36,079 nucleotides of DNA from Candidatus Omnitrophica bacterium CG22_combo_CG10-13_8_21_14_all_43_16 (GCA_002771475.1 PCTH01000062.1:1-36079); one strand, 5' to 3'. Counted from the stretch's first letter, positions 15,138 through 24,453 are shown. Translations and numbers: made by a program. Notes: a model not told the origin generated them from the sequence alone.

Positions 15138-18047
15138 TTGTTAAAAAAAATATTTTCTATCTTACTGAGTATAGCGTTTATTTCTGCAAATACAGGATAT
15201 GCCGCTTCTAATCAAAAGCGGGATATTTCTCATCTAAGGGTTCCTTTAACCGCAACTAAACGAGTAGAAAAAGTCCTTAACGCGAAGCAGGTTACGATTA
15301 GAGGGAACTTCCTTACAGATCCTGATGTTATAGAAGAGGCATTAGCAGAGAAATCCAAAGTTAATACGCTTATAGCAGAGAATAAAGACAATGTTGAGTG
15401 GATGGCTGCCAGGGAGATAGCGGATTTAATTAAGTCAAAGAATGCCAAAGGAGAAAAAATAGTTGTTAGTTTTGCCACAGGCGGGACTTATGAAGGAGTA
15501 TATAAGAAACTTATAGAAATCACAAAGAGAGAAGGTATAAGCTGGCAGAATGTCGTAACCTTTAATCTTGATGAATATGCGTGGAATGCATATGGCTATA
15601 ACAATGGTTATCGCGCTCAATATTATGACAGAGAATCCTATCAGGCTTTTATGCGCGATAATTTATTCACATGGCTGAAAGAAAACGCGGGCTTACAAGA
15701 AAATAATATATATTTCATGGGAGGCCTTACAGAGTATCCTAGAAAAGAAGCTAATGATTATGAAGATTTAATAATGAAGGAGACTGACGGTAAGGGAGCG
15801 GATTTGCAAGTCCTAGGGATAGGAGTAGAAGGCCATATTGCTTTTATAGAAGCCAGGCCGGGCATGCCTTTGAAAGATTTCCTTAATATTAGTACCAGGG
15901 TTGAAAAATTGTCAGATAGCACAAGAAAGGCAAACTCCAGATTTTTTGATAATAACATAGATGCTGTGCCTCCTTATGCAATGACCCAAGGTATATCTAC
16001 TATCCTGAAAGCAAAAGAGATTTTATTGGTTGCTACCGGCCCTGCTAAAGCAGACGCTATTTTTAAGACTGTCATAAATAAAGTTACGCCTGCAGTGCCT
16101 GCTTCAGTTTTACAGATTCATCCTAACGCCAAGATTATTGTAGATAAAGACGCCGCAAAAAATTTAATAGAATTAACCATACAAGATTCAAGGCAAGGCG
16201 CTGTAAGAACCGCCATAAATCCGTTTCTATTATTTGAAACAGGAAAAGATAGGGGCAATCTTACCATAGATAAAAAGACGATATTTATCGGAATGGGCGG
16301 AGGGGATACAGCTGGTTTAAATGATTTTGTTGCGAACACGGTTGAAAGGCTGACAAAACTGGGATACAAAGTAATCGGCATCAGGAATGGCTTTAAAGGG
16401 TTATTAAAGGGAGCTAAATTGGAAGACAATCTGGTCGAGCTCACTCCCCGGATAGCTGCCAGCATGAAGGGACTGCCAAGCATAGTTTTAGGCTCGTGCA
16501 GGGAAAAATTAAAAGAAGAGGATATAACTAAGATTGTAGATATACTTAAGCCTTCAGCCGGCGCCATATTTATCGGAGGGAATGACCATTTAAAGAATGT
16601 AGGGCAGGTTGCTGACGAGGCTGGAAAGCAGGGAATAGATATAACTGTCGTAGGAGTCCCCAAAAGCATAGACAACGATTTCATGACTGTTATGCATGGT
16701 TTTTGGAGCGCAGTAATCGCCGGCCGGCAGACAGTAGCCAGGGCGTCTATTAATCCGAAAGAAGGAAAAGGCTTAACTACAGCGGCTGTGTTTGAATGCA
16801 TGGGAAGAAAATCAGGATCGTTGACTCTCGAGCTTTCAAAAGGCTGCCCTTCTTCTCACGTTGTTATAGTGCCTGAAAAACCTGTAACGATAGATGATAT
16901 TATAAACGCCTCCGACAAAGGCATAAGAAATTTCTTTGTGTCCGAAGGTTTTTCGTTATCCGAGGCGGACCCTAAATTGAGCCAATTATTGGAAGCTTAT
17001 CCTGTGCTCAAGACAATGTGGGAAAAATCCAGGACAAGCCCTGACAGAGACGCTCACGGCAATCCTAAACTCACAGGGGCGTCTCTATTTGTAAAAGGCG
17101 TATTAGAACATTTCTGCGGATTAAAGGTTGAAAAAACAGACCTGACGTATCAATTAAGAGGCGCTTTCTTGCAGCCGGATAATAAAGGTATTGTCTTTGA
17201 TACTTTTCTTGCCGGGAAATTTGCGGAGAAAGCCGTATCCCTTGTAGATACAAAACAAAGCGGTTTTGCAGTGACTTACAGCGGAGAATATGGAGATACC
17301 GAGGGCATGATAGAGGCTAAGCCTCCAAAAGACGTTTATCAATCCAGAGATTTGTCTACGATGTTATCCGACAAATCTTTGGCTGATCTCGGCGTACTGG
17401 GGGTCTCCGGATATCAGATTAATTACAATGCGATTCCTGAGTTATTTTCTGATAAGAAGGTTGTTTTAGAAGCTGCTATGAGAGAAGCTTTTTACAGCAT
17501 AGCTGTATCTACGCAGGCTCATAGGTACGCTTCTGTGGCGGAATTAAGAGAGCCTTCGGATGCGATAGTTTCCAGCTGCGGCAAGGATCAAGATAATCCG
17601 GATAAGCTTCCGAATGATTTAAGGACTGTAATAGAAGGCACCAGGGAATCGGTTCTTTTGCTTATTCCTGAAAAACAGGCAACTCTCAGCCAGATAGCGG
17701 ACAGAGCGAAAGATATATGCGATAAATCGGGGTACTTAAATATAGCTATATCAAAAGATTTTATGCTGGACCCGAAAGATGAGTTATTGGAAAGCGTCCT
17801 GAATACGGACCCTGTATTGAGGATAAAATTTAATAAAGAAGGCATAGCAGACGATAAAACCGGCATGGTTAGATTTGAATCAGGCGTTTCTAATTTTATC
17901 GTAGGGTTATATAAATATTTGATTAAACAGGGCAAGATAAAGGTAGAAGGCACTAAGATTACCGATCTTGGCTATGCCTTTAAAGGCCTGGCAAGGGCCA
18001 GCGCCCTCGATTCAATTAATAGAGAGGCTTTGAATTCAGGGGTTTAA
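15138..18047 (+). CDS. Secreted fusion protein: glucosamine-6-phosphate deaminase-like (NagB) + 6-phosphofructokinase (TTG start)
   Basis: Signal peptide MLKKIFSILLSIAFISANTGYAA. NagB motifs: FATGGTYEGVYKKL, VTFNLDEYAW, LGIGVEGHIAF. PFK motifs: GMGGGDTAGLN, IGGNDHLKNV, GVPKSIDNDFMTV, FECMGRKSGSL. Confidence 0.92.
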   Translation: MLKKIFSILLSIAFISANTGYAASNQKRDISHLRVPLTATKRVEKVLNAKQVTIRGNFLTDPDVIEEALAEKSKVNTLIAENKDNVEWMAAREIADLIKSKNAKGEKIVVSFATGGTYEGVYKKLIEITKREGISWQNVVTFNLDEYAWNAYGYNNGYRAQYYDRESYQAFMRDNLFTWLKENAGLQENNIYFMGGLTEYPRKEANDYEDLIMKETDGKGADLQVLGIGVEGHIAFIEARPGMPLKDFLNISTRVEKLSDSTRKANSRFFDNNIDAVPPYAMTQGISTILKAKEILLVATGPAKADAIFKTVINKVTPAVPASVLQIHPNAKIIVDKDAAKNLIELTIQDSRQGAVRTAINPFLLFETGKDRGNLTIDKKTIFIGMGGGDTAGLNDFVANTVERLTKLGYKVIGIRNGFKGLLKGAKLEDNLVELTPRIAASMKGLPSIVLGSCREKLKEEDITKIVDILKPSAGAIFIGGNDHLKNVGQVADEAGKQGIDITVVGVPKSIDNDFMTVMHGFWSAVIAGRQTVARASINPKEGKGLTTAAVFECMGRKSGSLTLELSKGCPSSHVVIVPEKPVTIDDIINASDKGIRNFFVSEGFSLSEADPKLSQLLEAYPVLKTMWEKSRTSPDRDAHGNPKLTGASLFVKGVLEHFCGLKVEKTDLTYQLRGAFLQPDNKGIVFDTFLAGKFAEKAVSLVDTKQSGFAVTYSGEYGDTEGMIEAKPPKDVYQSRDLSTMLSDKSLADLGVLGVSGYQINYNAIPELFSDKKVVLEAAMREAFYSIAVSTQAHRYASVAELREPSDAIVSSCGKDQDNPDKLPNDLRTVIEGTRESVLLLIPEKQATLSQIADRAKDICDKSGYLNIAISKDFMLDPKDELLESVLNTDPVLRIKFNKEGIADDKTGMVRFESGVSNFIVGLYKYLIKQGKIKVEGTKITDLGYAFKGLARASALDSINREALNSGV
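15280..16200 (+). other. NagB-like domain
   Basis: ATGGTYEGVY...NLDEY...GIGVEGHIAFIEARPG. Confidence 0.85.
16258..17560 (+). other. Phosphofructokinase domain, PPi-type signature
   Basis: GGGDTAGLN; GGND in place of GGDG; PKSIDND in place of PGTIDND. Confidence 0.8.
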
Positions 18048-18074
18048 TTAATAGGTAATAGATAATATTTTTTC

Positions 18075-18103
18075 TTGACACATTCCCTCCGAAGTAGTAT
18101 ATT
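18075..18103 (+). promoter_or_regulatory. sigma70-type promoter of the rimP-nusA-infB operon
   Basis: TTGACA (18075-18080), 17-nt spacer, TATATT (18098-18103). Confidence 0.75.
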
Positions 18104-18139
18104 ATAAACATCTCTATGAAAGGGGGATATTAGTTGAAA

Positions 18140-18165
18140 GTGGGTGCAGTATGCCCGCTTTTTTT
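18140..18165 (+). promoter_or_regulatory. Terminator-like leader hairpin upstream of rimP (rimP-leader-like attenuator)
   Basis: GTGGGT-GCAGTAT-GCCCGC (with GU pairs) followed by TTTTTTT, between the promoter and the rimP ATG at 18173. Confidence 0.6.
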
Positions 18166-18172
18166 ATTGCCC

Positions 18173-18622
18173 ATGATAGATAAGATTAAAGAAGTCATAG
18201 AGCCGGTTATACAGGAAGAAAAGGCAGAGTTGGTGGAGATTATTTTCAGGAAAGAAGGAGGCAGGCAGGTCCTGAAGCTTTTGGTTGATAAAGATAATGG
18301 GATCCAGATGGCGGATTGCGTGAGTCTGAACGAAAAAATCGGCCAGGCTCTGGACCAGGCGGATATTATACAGGAAAGTTACGTTATTGAAGTGGATTCG
18401 CCAGGGATTGACCGGCCGTTTAAAACAAAGAGGGATTACGAGAGGGCATTAGGGAGGCTGGTCAGGGTGACGCTAGTCGAAAGGATAGCTGATAAAAAGG
18501 AATACATAGCCAGGTTGGAAGAAGTGTCTGACGCAGGCGTTAAGATAGACGTGAAGAAGAAGGGTATTATCGAAATACCTTTTGAAAAAATTGTAAGAGC
18601 CAGGGAAGAAATTGAATTTTAA
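18173..18622 (+). CDS. rimP: Ribosome maturation factor RimP
   Basis: MIDKIKEVIEPVIQEEKAELVEI...YVIEVDSPGIDRPFKTKRDYERALGR; immediately upstream of nusA. Confidence 0.92.
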   Translation: MIDKIKEVIEPVIQEEKAELVEIIFRKEGGRQVLKLLVDKDNGIQMADCVSLNEKIGQALDQADIIQESYVIEVDSPGIDRPFKTKRDYERALGRLVRVTLVERIADKKEYIARLEEVSDAGVKIDVKKKGIIEIPFEKIVRAREEIEF

Positions 18623-18638
18623 TTAACGGGAGAAAGAA

Positions 18639-19910
18639 ATGAACCAAGAACTATTGTCGATATTAGATAGCATTGAACGGGATAAAGGGATCAAGAAAGA
18701 GATACTTGTGAGGGCGATAGAGTCAGCCCTTATAAGCGCTGCCAGGAAAAATCTCGGTAAGCACGTAGAGGATATAAAGGTGGAGTTTGATTCCAATACA
18801 GGAGATTTCAGGGTGCTTACAGCCGAAGGGGAGGAGGTCTCGGGAGACTTCGGAAGGATTTCCGCGCAGACAGCAAAGCAGGTGATCATACAGAAAATAC
18901 GCGAGGCTGAAAGAGACGTATTGTTTGAAGAATACACCAAAAAGGTAAACGATATTTGTTCAGGCGCTGTCCATAGATTTGAAAAAGGTATGCTGATCGT
19001 TGACCTGGGCAGGGTAGAAGGTGTTTTACCTAAAAGAGAGCTTCCTCCCAGCGAGGAGTACCGGCAGGGCGACAGGATCAAGGCCTTGATAGTAGAGGTA
19101 AAGAAGTCCTCAAAAGGGCCTGAGATATTGCTTTCCAGGACGAGCCCGGGTTTCGTGAAGAGGCTTTTTGAATTAGAGGTGCCTGAGATATATGAAAGCA
19201 TAGTGGAAATAAAGGCTGTATCAAGAGAAGCAGGGGATCGCTCAAAGATAGCTGTGTATTCCAAGGATGACAAGGTTGATCCTGTCGGCGCGTGCGTAGG
19301 CATGAGGGGCCAGAGGGTTAAAAATATTGTCAGGGAACTGGGCGGGGAAAAAATAGATATTATACGCTGGAGCGCGAATATGGGGGAATTTATATCTTCA
19401 AGCCTGAGCCCTGCGGATATTACGAGCGTTAAAACAACTGAGGCTGAGAGAAGGGCTGAGGTTATAGTGGCTGATGACCAGCTCTCTCTTGCAATAGGCA
19501 AGAAGGGGCAGAATGTGAGGCTTGCCGCGAAACTTACAGGATGGAATATAGATATAAGGAGCAAGTCTGAAATAGAGGAAGTAAAAGAGATTCCTATAAT
19601 AGAGATAGACGGTATCGGGCCGAAGACAGAGAAGGCCCTTAAGAAGGCAGGTTATGACACAGTGGGTAAGATCATGAAGCTGGACCTGAAAGAATTGGTC
19701 GATGTTAAAGGCGTCGGCAAGAAAACAGCTGAAAAGATCCTTAAGTCAGCAAAAGAACTCATGGAGCAGAAGGTGCATGATGTAAGGGATAGGAAAAATA
19801 AAGAAAATAGAGAAGCCAGGGCTGAGAAAGAAAAGGAACTGGCTGCTAGCGCGGAAAAGGATAGAAAAGCAAAAGAAAAAGAACAGGAACCTGTAAAGGC
19901 CAAAGAATGA
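18639..19910 (+). CDS. nusA: Transcription termination/antitermination factor NusA with C-terminal HhH region and K/E-rich tail
   Basis: ALISAARKN, DRSKIAVYSKDDKVDPVGACVGMRGQRVKNIVRELGGEKIDII, DDQLSLAIGKKGQNVRLAAKLTGW. Confidence 0.96.
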   Translation: MNQELLSILDSIERDKGIKKEILVRAIESALISAARKNLGKHVEDIKVEFDSNTGDFRVLTAEGEEVSGDFGRISAQTAKQVIIQKIREAERDVLFEEYTKKVNDICSGAVHRFEKGMLIVDLGRVEGVLPKRELPPSEEYRQGDRIKALIVEVKKSSKGPEILLSRTSPGFVKRLFELEVPEIYESIVEIKAVSREAGDRSKIAVYSKDDKVDPVGACVGMRGQRVKNIVRELGGEKIDIIRWSANMGEFISSSLSPADITSVKTTEAERRAEVIVADDQLSLAIGKKGQNVRLAAKLTGWNIDIRSKSEIEEVKEIPIIEIDGIGPKTEKALKKAGYDTVGKIMKLDLKELVDVKGVGKKTAEKILKSAKELMEQKVHDVRDRKNKENREARAEKEKELAASAEKDRKAKEKEQEPVKAKE

Positions 19911-22054
19911 GCACTCGCGTTCACCAATTAGCAAAGGAACTCGGAATCTCCAGTAAAGATCTTATGGATAAGCTTCATTCCCTTAAGATAGATGTCAAGG
20001 GCCATATGAGCATCCTGGAAGATGATACAGCATCCCTTGTAAAAGAGGAATTAAAGCCCAAGAAAACTGCAAAATCTAAGACAAAAGAAAAAGTATCAGC
20101 GCCCAAAAAGGCAGCTGCGCCAGCGAAAGAAAAAGCAGTCAAAAAAATAAAAGAGCCTGAGGCAAAGGCCAAACAGCCAAAGGCTGCGGAAAAGAAAACA
20201 GAACCAAAGATAGTGCCCAAGGTTGAGGTTAAGGCAGGGATTGAGATAGAAGAAAAGATAGTAGAAATAGAGGTAAAAGAAGAGCTGAAGCCTGAACTTA
20301 AAGTGCTGAAGATAGATTTCCCTGTAGTTATTAAAGATCTTGCTTCTAAATTAGGGGTAAAGCCGGCGGATCTTATTAAAAAACTCCTGGACAAAAAAGT
20401 CCTTGTTACAATAAACCAGGCCCTGAATGAAGATGTGGCGTGTTCTATCTGCAGCGATTACGGTTATTTACTGGAAACTCCTCCTACGTTTGAAGAGTCT
20501 TTTTTAGCCGATCTGGATAAACCCGATGACCCTAAAAAGCTTAAACCAAGGGCGCCTGTTGTAACAATGATGGGGCATGTTGACCATGGAAAGACATCGC
20601 TTCTTGATATGATAAGAAAGACAAGGGTAGTTGATAAAGAGGCGGGCGGGATAACCCAGCATATAGGCGCGTATGAGGTAATGCTTCCCAAGGGAAGCGT
20701 GACATTTTTGGATACCCCCGGCCATGCGGCATTTACCGCAATGCGCGCGAGAGGCGCAAATGCCACTGATATAGTTATCCTCGTAGTGGCTGCTGACGAC
20801 GGAATAATGCCGCAGACAATAGAAGCCATAGACCACGCGCGGGCCGCAGGCGTTACAATAATAGTCGCTGTAAATAAAATCGATAAGCAGAATATAAATT
20901 TGGATAAGGTTAAAAAGCAATTGGCGGAACATGACCTTACTCCGGAAGAATGGGGAGGAAAGACTATTACGGTAGGCGTTTCCGCTAAAACCGGGCAGGG
21001 CATAGACAGCCTGCTTGAGATGCTGTTATTGGAAGCGGAATTATTGGAATTAAAAGCTAATCCTGATAGGCCCGCTACAGGCATAGTTATAGAAGCGGAA
21101 CTTTCCAAAGGCAAGGGCCCTATCGCGACAGTACTCGTGTCAAACGGAACTTTAAAAAAAGGCGATATGGTTATGGCAGGACTTAATTACGGCAAGATAA
21201 AGGCAATGCTGGATGATAAAGGCCGCAGCGTGCTGGAGGCAGGGCCTGCAAAACCTGTTGAAATATTAGGGCTTTCCGGGGTTCCGCAGGCAGGAGAAAA
21301 ATTTTACGTGATAACTGACGAGAAAAAGGCCAGGGATATTGTAGCTACCAGGCAGATGGAAGCGGAAAGGAAAAAACTTGCAGGAAAAACATCCAAGGTT
21401 ACGCTGGAAGAACTTTATAATAAGGTAAAGGTCGGCGAGGTAAAGGAATTAAAGATAGTTATAAAAGCTGATGTGCAAGGGTCCCTGGAAGCAATAAAGG
21501 ATTCGCTTGAGAAGTTAAGCGCGGACGAAGTAAAGCTTTCTGTGATACACAACCAGGTGGGCGATATCAATGAATCCGATGTAATGCTCGCTTCCGCTTC
21601 AAACGCTATAATCATAGGTTTCCATGTTAACGCGATGAATGAGGCAAAGGCGCTCGCAAAACAGGAAGAGGTGGAGATAAGGATTTACAGCATAATTTAT
21701 GAAATAGTAAATGAGATTCAGGCTGCCATGGAAGGCATGCTTGAGCCTGTGATAGAAGAAACTTTTCTGGGAAGGGCAGAGGTCAGGCAGGTTTTCAACG
21801 TGTCAAAGGCGGGAGTCGTGGCAGGATGTTTTATCTCAAAAGGCAGGATCCCGCGCGACGCAGTGTGTAAGCTGATAAGGGAAAAAGAAATTCTTTATAA
21901 AGGCAAGATGAGTTCGCTGAAACATTTTAAGGATGACCTTAAAGAAGCAAAAGAAGGCTTTGAATGCGGGATAAGCCTGGGATTTAAGGATATACAGAAA
22001 GGCGACCTGATAGAGGCGATTGAGGTTAGAAAAGTAGCCAGGAGATTGAAATAA
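19907..22054 (+). CDS. infB: Translation initiation factor IF-2
   Basis: MSTRVHQLAKELGISSKDLM; PVVTMMGHVDHGKTSLLD, DTPGHAAFTAMRARGA, VAVNKIDK. Overlaps the nusA stop by ATGA. Confidence 0.97.
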   Translation: MSTRVHQLAKELGISSKDLMDKLHSLKIDVKGHMSILEDDTASLVKEELKPKKTAKSKTKEKVSAPKKAAAPAKEKAVKKIKEPEAKAKQPKAAEKKTEPKIVPKVEVKAGIEIEEKIVEIEVKEELKPELKVLKIDFPVVIKDLASKLGVKPADLIKKLLDKKVLVTINQALNEDVACSICSDYGYLLETPPTFEESFLADLDKPDDPKKLKPRAPVVTMMGHVDHGKTSLLDMIRKTRVVDKEAGGITQHIGAYEVMLPKGSVTFLDTPGHAAFTAMRARGANATDIVILVVAADDGIMPQTIEAIDHARAAGVTIIVAVNKIDKQNINLDKVKKQLAEHDLTPEEWGGKTITVGVSAKTGQGIDSLLEMLLLEAELLELKANPDRPATGIVIEAELSKGKGPIATVLVSNGTLKKGDMVMAGLNYGKIKAMLDDKGRSVLEAGPAKPVEILGLSGVPQAGEKFYVITDEKKARDIVATRQMEAERKKLAGKTSKVTLEELYNKVKVGEVKELKIVIKADVQGSLEAIKDSLEKLSADEVKLSVIHNQVGDINESDVMLASASNAIIIGFHVNAMNEAKALAKQEEVEIRIYSIIYEIVNEIQAAMEGMLEPVIEETFLGRAEVRQVFNVSKAGVVAGCFISKGRIPRDAVCKLIREKEILYKGKMSSLKHFKDDLKEAKEGFECGISLGFKDIQKGDLIEAIEVRKVARRLK

Positions 22055-23037
22055 TGGAAGGCAGGATTCTTAGCGGGATGAGGCCTACCGGGCCGTTGCA
22101 TCTGGGGCATTTATTCGGGGCGCTGGATAACTGGGTAAAACTTCAGGATAAATATGACTCGTTTTTTATGATCGCTGACTGGCATGCCATGATGAGCGAA
22201 TACGAAGACCCATCAAGGCTTTCCAGGTTTACAATGGAATGCGCTGCGGACTGGCTGGCATGCGGCATCGATCCTGAAAAAAGCGTTATATTTGTCCAGT
22301 CTCATGTGAAGGAGCATCTGGAATTATATATGGCGTTTTCTAATTTTGTGCCGCTTGGGCGGCTTGAGAGATGCCCTACGTATAAAGAACAGCTAAGAGA
22401 GGTTACGACTAGAGAATTGCATACGTATGCGTTTCTTGGTTATCCTGTTTTACAGGCAGCGGATATTTTAATATACAAAGCAGATATAGTGCCTGTGGGT
22501 AAAGATCAGGTTCCGCATATAGAACTTACAAATGATATCGGGGGAAAATTTAACAGCCTTTATGGAAAAGCCATATTCCCTTCTGTAAAGCCGCTTCTTA
22601 CCAGTATCCCGAAACTCTTGGGGATAGACGGAAGAAAGATGAGCAAGTCATACGATAATTTTATTGCACTGGGAGATTCTGAAGAAACCATAAAGAAGAA
22701 ATGCTCAGGCATGTTTACGGATCCTGAGAGGATAAAATTAACTGATAAAGGCCATCCCGAGAAATGCAACGTGTATGCTTATTATAATTTGCTTAAAAAA
22801 GATTACGCGCCTGAGGTTTATGAATATTGCGCCAGCGCAAAGGTTGGATGCACGGAATGCAAGAAAAAACTCGGGGATATAATTTCCGATTATCTCGAGG
22901 GTATCAGGCATAAAAGAGAAGCGCTACTGAAAGATGAGGATAAGATTCGCGCAATTCTGGAAAAAGGCGCGGCAAAAGCCAGAAAAGCGGCATCTGAAAC
23001 AATGGCAGAGGTTAAAAAAGCAATAGGACTTGTTTAA
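22054..23037 (+). CDS. trpS: Tryptophanyl-tRNA synthetase
   Basis: LSGMRPTGPLHLGHLFGAL, VGKDQVPHIELTNDI, GRKMSKSYDN; TAATG overlap with infB. Confidence 0.94.
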   Translation: MEGRILSGMRPTGPLHLGHLFGALDNWVKLQDKYDSFFMIADWHAMMSEYEDPSRLSRFTMECAADWLACGIDPEKSVIFVQSHVKEHLELYMAFSNFVPLGRLERCPTYKEQLREVTTRELHTYAFLGYPVLQAADILIYKADIVPVGKDQVPHIELTNDIGGKFNSLYGKAIFPSVKPLLTSIPKLLGIDGRKMSKSYDNFIALGDSEETIKKKCSGMFTDPERIKLTDKGHPEKCNVYAYYNLLKKDYAPEVYEYCASAKVGCTECKKKLGDIISDYLEGIRHKREALLKDEDKIRAILEKGAAKARKAASETMAEVKKAIGLV

Positions 23038-23762
23038 TGTCTTACAAAGTAAAATTAGAGGTATTCGAAGGCCCGCTGGATTTATTGTTATATCTAATCA
23101 AGAAAAATGAGATAGATATTTACGATATTCCGATAGCCACCATTACAGAGCAGTATCTGGAATACCTTGAGCTCATGCGGATGCTGGATCTGAATATCGC
23201 GGGCGAGTTCCTTGTGATTGCCGCGACACTGATACATATTAAGAGCAAGATGCTTCTTCCTCCGGACGAAAAAGAGCTTTTACCTGAAGAAGAAGAGGAT
23301 CCGAGAGAAGAGCTGGTGCGCAGGCTGGTGGAATATAAAAAATTCAAGGAGGTTGCAGGGATACTGCAGGACCTGGAAAGCCAAAGAAAGAAGATGTTTA
23401 CGAGGGATATTCCTTTCGAGGTTGCCCCGGGCGAGGTTTTCTTTGAGGCGAGTTTATTTGACCTGATAACAGCTTTTACCAGGGTGCTGAAAGATGTACC
23501 CAAGGAGATGTTTCAGGAGATAATAAAGGACGAGTTTACCGTGGAGCAGAAGGTGCACGACCTTTTGCACATGCTGGTGAAGACTCCCGCGATGAGCCTT
23601 TTCGACCTTTTCAAGAACGCAAAAAATAAGCCTGAGATAATAGCCATGTTTTTGGCAGTGCTTGAACTCATAAGATTGAAAGAGATAATCGTAGTGCAGA
23701 AGCAGAATTTCAGCGACATAGAAATCATACGAAACGAAAAACACAGACTAAACATAGAATGA
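23037..23762 (+). CDS. scpA: Segregation and condensation protein A
   Basis: YKVKLEVFEGPLDLLLYLIKKNEIDIYDIPIATITEQYLEYL. Confidence 0.95.
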   Translation: MSYKVKLEVFEGPLDLLLYLIKKNEIDIYDIPIATITEQYLEYLELMRMLDLNIAGEFLVIAATLIHIKSKMLLPPDEKELLPEEEEDPREELVRRLVEYKKFKEVAGILQDLESQRKKMFTRDIPFEVAPGEVFFEASLFDLITAFTRVLKDVPKEMFQEIIKDEFTVEQKVHDLLHMLVKTPAMSLFDLFKNAKNKPEIIAMFLAVLELIRLKEIIVVQKQNFSDIEIIRNEKHRLNIE

Positions 23763-23769
23763 CCTAATC

Positions 23770-23809
23770 CCGTTCGCCGATCGGAGAGGTTACTCCGATC
23801 GGCGAACGG
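23770..23809. repeat. Perfect 17-bp inverted repeat (hairpin) between scpA and scpB
   Basis: CCGTTCGCCGATCGGAG - AGGTTA - CTCCGATCGGCGAACGG; no poly-U follows. Confidence 0.95.
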
Positions 23810-23814
23810 AATGT

Positions 23815-24453
23815 GTGATGAGCTGCAAAAAAATGGATAGAGCGCAGATAAAAAATATAATAGAAGCGATGCTTTTTGTGAGCGACAAGCCTTTATACTT
23901 AAGCGAGATTAAAAATGTCCTGGAAGGGCCGGACGCAAATGAAACAAAGGAAGTCATTACTGAATTAGCCGGAGAATACGAGAAACAAACCAGCGCGCTC
24001 AGGATAAAAGAGATAGCTGGCGGCTATCAGATCGTGACTGATCCTGTGCTTGCCCCGTGGCTCAAAAAGTTATACAAAACAGCAGGCGCTGACAGGCTTT
24101 CGGGCCCTAGCCTGGAGACCCTGGCTATAATAGCGTATAAACAGCCGACCACAAAACCTGAGATAGAGGCGATAAGAGGGGTTAATGTGGACGGGGTATT
24201 GAAAACCCTGATAGAGAAAAATCTGGTGAAGATTTTAGGCCGGAGGGAAACAGTCGGGTGCCCTATTATTTATGGAACTACCCAGGAGTTCCTGCAGTAT
24301 TTTGGTTTAAATTCTCTTCAGGAATTGCCAAAACTGGAAGAGTTTAATTTTACCGAGAAAGACATAGAATTACCGGAGCATTTTAAAAAAGAAGAGGAAG
24401 CAGGGCAGCAAGAAGGAGGGAATACCGATGTCCAGACTAGCGGAACTTCGTAA
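23815..24453 (+). CDS. scpB: Segregation and condensation protein B (start could be 23818 or 23833)
   Basis: IKNIIEAMLFVSDKPLYLSEI, GPSLETLAIIAYKQPTTKPEIEAIRGVNVDGVLKTL. Confidence 0.93.
   Translation: MMSCKKMDRAQIKNIIEAMLFVSDKPLYLSEIKNVLEGPDANETKEVITELAGEYEKQTSALRIKEIAGGYQIVTDPVLAPWLKKLYKTAGADRLSGPSLETLAIIAYKQPTTKPEIEAIRGVNVDGVLKTLIEKNLVKILGRRETVGCPIIYGTTQEFLQYFGLNSLQELPKLEEFNFTEKDIELPEHFKKEEEAGQQEGGNTDVQTSGTS

Noticed and set aside
16118-16801. 227-aa minus-strand ORF within the PFK-encoding region
   Set aside because: Overlaps conserved PFK motifs on the plus strand; composition typical of a mirror ORF.
18134-18172. N-terminal extension of the rimP ORF (MKVGAVCPLFLLP)
   Set aside because: This stretch is the leader hairpin and U-tract; RimP homology starts at the ATG at 18173.
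18623-19564. 313-aa minus-strand ORF opposite nusA
   Set aside because: Shadow ORF of a confidently identified gene; low-complexity Ser/Leu/Phe translation, no family motifs or RBS.
20464-21114. 216-aa minus-strand ORF opposite infB
   Set aside because: Lies antisense to the IF-2 GTPase domain; no independent support.
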